From Clostridium tunisiense TJ (GTDB lineage: Bacteria; Bacillota; Clostridia; Clostridiales; Clostridiaceae), in NCBI RefSeq assembly GCF_000300195.1, contig NZ_AMQH01000005.1, forward strand, positions 62,001 through 126,000: a stretch of DNA of 64,000 nt, given 5' to 3'. The notes under the pieces are model-generated. The model did not search any database and had not been told where the DNA came from. It saw only the letters and a program-made list of their open reading frames with translations. Of the stretch, positions 62,803 through 64,000 are shown in pieces; position 1 is the first letter of the stretch, and every line of letters starts with the position of its first letter. Both the position numbers and the translations under genes were made by a program.

Positions 62803-62846
62803 CTTCCAAAGTTGTTGAATAAAATGAACTTGTTCATCATTTAATG
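62803..62846 (+). repeat. Dispersed repeat family 2, copy F
   Basis: TGCTTCCAAAGTTGTTGAAT, then the dyad ATGAACTTGTTCAT and CATTTAATGA match copies A and C. The rest of the 62651-62969 gap is AT-rich, with GATATAATATATG near 62917 a possible -10 region for the MinJ-like gene. Confidence 0.6.
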
Positions 62847-62969
62847 AGCTTTTAGCTTTGTGTTGAGTATTAAGCTTAATACTCAATAATTAAAGTGTTG
62901 AATTTAGTTACTTATTGATATAATATATGTATATTTGTAGTTAGCATAATGTGAGAGGAGGCGTTAAAC

Positions 62970-64000
62970 ATGGAGCTACTTATTTATACCTTAACACAAG
63001 TTTCTTATGCTATTGTTGAGCCATCTTATGCTTTTGTTTTAATAATGATGGGAATTGTTTTTTATATTAAAAATAAAAAAACTGCTACCTTAGAAAAGTT
63101 AATTATGGGTGAAAACTCTACATCTCCCTTCGAACTTACCATTTCCCAAATTGTCATGGGGATATTTGGAGGGGTTTTAGCTAGTATGATTTTTACATAT
63201 TTGGGTGTAGTATTCCACGTGAATTCCAATATTTACATAGTTTTCATGATATCTATTTTACTTATGTTTTTTAATCCTAGGTTTCTTTGCTTGTCTTATT
63301 CAGGCGCTGTATTAGGAGTAACTTCTATATTATTGAATATAGCTTCGAAATTCTTAAATAATCCAAGTCTAAATTTACTAAAAGTAGATATTACAAGTCT
63401 TTTGCTCTTAATAGGAGTAATGCATGTAGTAGAAGGAATATTAGTAATATTAGATGGAAAAAGGGGAGCTATTCCAGTATTTGGGGGAAGAGATAGGAAA
63501 ATTGTAGGTGGATTTGCCTTTAAAAGACAATGGATACTGCCAGTGGCAATACTTATGATGATGGAGGCCACTAGTGGAACTTTTATATCCGGAGAAGCTG
63601 TGGCGACACCACAGTGGTGGCCAATAGTAAATCACGGTGCAAATAAAGCTTTGTTTGAAACCATGATAATTGGTGCATTACCTTTATTTGCTGGAGTTGG
63701 ATATTCTTCAGTAACTTTTACAAAGAGTAAAACAGCGAAAACTCTTTTTTCTGGAGCTTTAATTATTGGGTTTGGAATCTTTGTTTCAGCATTATCTATA
63801 TTTAGTAATTATGGTTTTGTTGTTCAATTATTATTACTTATAATTACACCTCTAGCTCATGAAGCAATGATAGCCTTTGAAAAGTATACTGAGAGAAATG
63901 ATGAACCTATGTATTCTAGTAATGAAGAAGGCATAAGAATTCTTGAGGTAGCACCAAAGTCCTTGGCTAGTACCATGGGACTAAAGTCAGGAGATTTAAT
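62970..64000 (+). CDS. MinJ-like multi-pass membrane protein with PDZ domain (cut by window end)
   Basis: An AGAGGAGGCG site precedes the ATG at 62970, and the frame runs open to the window edge (343 codons). Seven to eight hydrophobic segments are seen, for example ISQIVMGIFGGVLASMIF and WILPVAILMMM. A soluble part then starts, GIRILEVAPKSLASTMGLKSGD, which is the opening of a PDZ domain. In Bacillus the gene after ctpB is minJ, a membrane PDZ protein that links DivIVA to MinD, and gene order and layout agree. The C-terminus lies outside the window. Confidence 0.8.
   Translation, partial: MELLIYTLTQVSYAIVEPSYAFVLIMMGIVFYIKNKKTATLEKLIMGENSTSPFELTISQIVMGIFGGVLASMIFTYLGVVFHVNSNIYIVFMISILLMFFNPRFLCLSYSGAVLGVTSILLNIASKFLNNPSLNLLKVDITSLLLLIGVMHVVEGILVILDGKRGAIPVFGGRDRKIVGGFAFKRQWILPVAILMMMEATSGTFISGEAVATPQWWPIVNHGANKALFETMIIGALPLFAGVGYSSVTFTKSKTAKTLFSGALIIGFGIFVSALSIFSNYGFVVQLLLLIITPLAHEAMIAFEKYTERNDEPMYSSNEEGIRILEVAPKSLASTMGLKSGDL

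Noticed and set aside
1-64000. CRISPR array, prophage, insertion sequence, tRNA or rRNA genes.
   Set aside because: No regular repeat-spacer array, transposase or integrase-like protein, cloverleaf, or rRNA-like sequence was seen on either strand.

Overview
The window is chromosomal DNA from a low-GC, spore-forming, Gram-positive bacterium. It looks like a Clostridium or close relative. The signs are strong A+T bias, purine-rich Shine-Dalgarno sites (AGGAGG type), frequent TTG and GTG starts, many rho-independent terminators, AddAB instead of RecBCD, a threonyl T-box leader, CoA-transferase genes of the CtfA/CtfB type, a GerS-like gene beside alr, and an FtsEX-CtpA-MinJ-like cluster. I see no rRNA, tRNA, prophage, insertion sequence or CRISPR array.

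Layout. Positions 1-11.4 kb hold mixed small operons: a PhzF-like isomerase, an SsuBC-type ABC pair without a binding protein, an alpha/beta hydrolase, an EFR1-type flavodoxin-ferredoxin, an O6-alkylguanine-DNA alkyltransferase whose active-site codon is UGA, an EamA exporter, a C39-like peptidase, a DUF4349 lipoprotein and a radical SAM protein. From 11.5 to 19 kb lie thrS with its T-box, a PAP2 phosphatase, a membrane polysaccharide deacetylase with a coiled-coil partner, a DUF1540 protein and ctfAB. From 19.4 to 27 kb is addBA. From 27.3 to 32 kb is a cluster with SPFH, zinc-ribbon and TM2 proteins plus unknown genes. From 32.5 to 44 kb are three M42 peptidase paralogues (the third has lost key residues), CapA, a sirtuin, a nitrilase-like amidase, a YihY-like protein, manA and galU. 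From 44.6 to 51 kb are an orphan PAS histidine kinase, a short SSB and a MoxR-DUF58-DUF4129 operon. From 51 to 64 kb are acpS-nnrD-gerS-like-alr-mazEF, a split transketolase, and ftsE-ftsX-ctpA followed by a MinJ-like gene cut by the window end.

Most interesting points. (1) At 5899-5901 a UGA replaces the catalytic Cys codon of the alkyltransferase (P-x-HRV motif). The frame stays open and family-like to 5997, and a SECIS-like hairpin follows at the right distance, so this is either a selenoprotein or a single-base nonsense mutant. (2) Two families of dispersed intergenic repeats recur across the window. (3) Four direct repeats, Spo0A-box-like sites and a leader hairpin lie upstream of a small unknown gene at 51.1-51.5 kb. 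(4) A strongly structured intergenic region lies between manA and galU. (5) The third M42 paralogue looks like a pseudoenzyme.

All functional calls come from reading motifs by eye. No database search was run.
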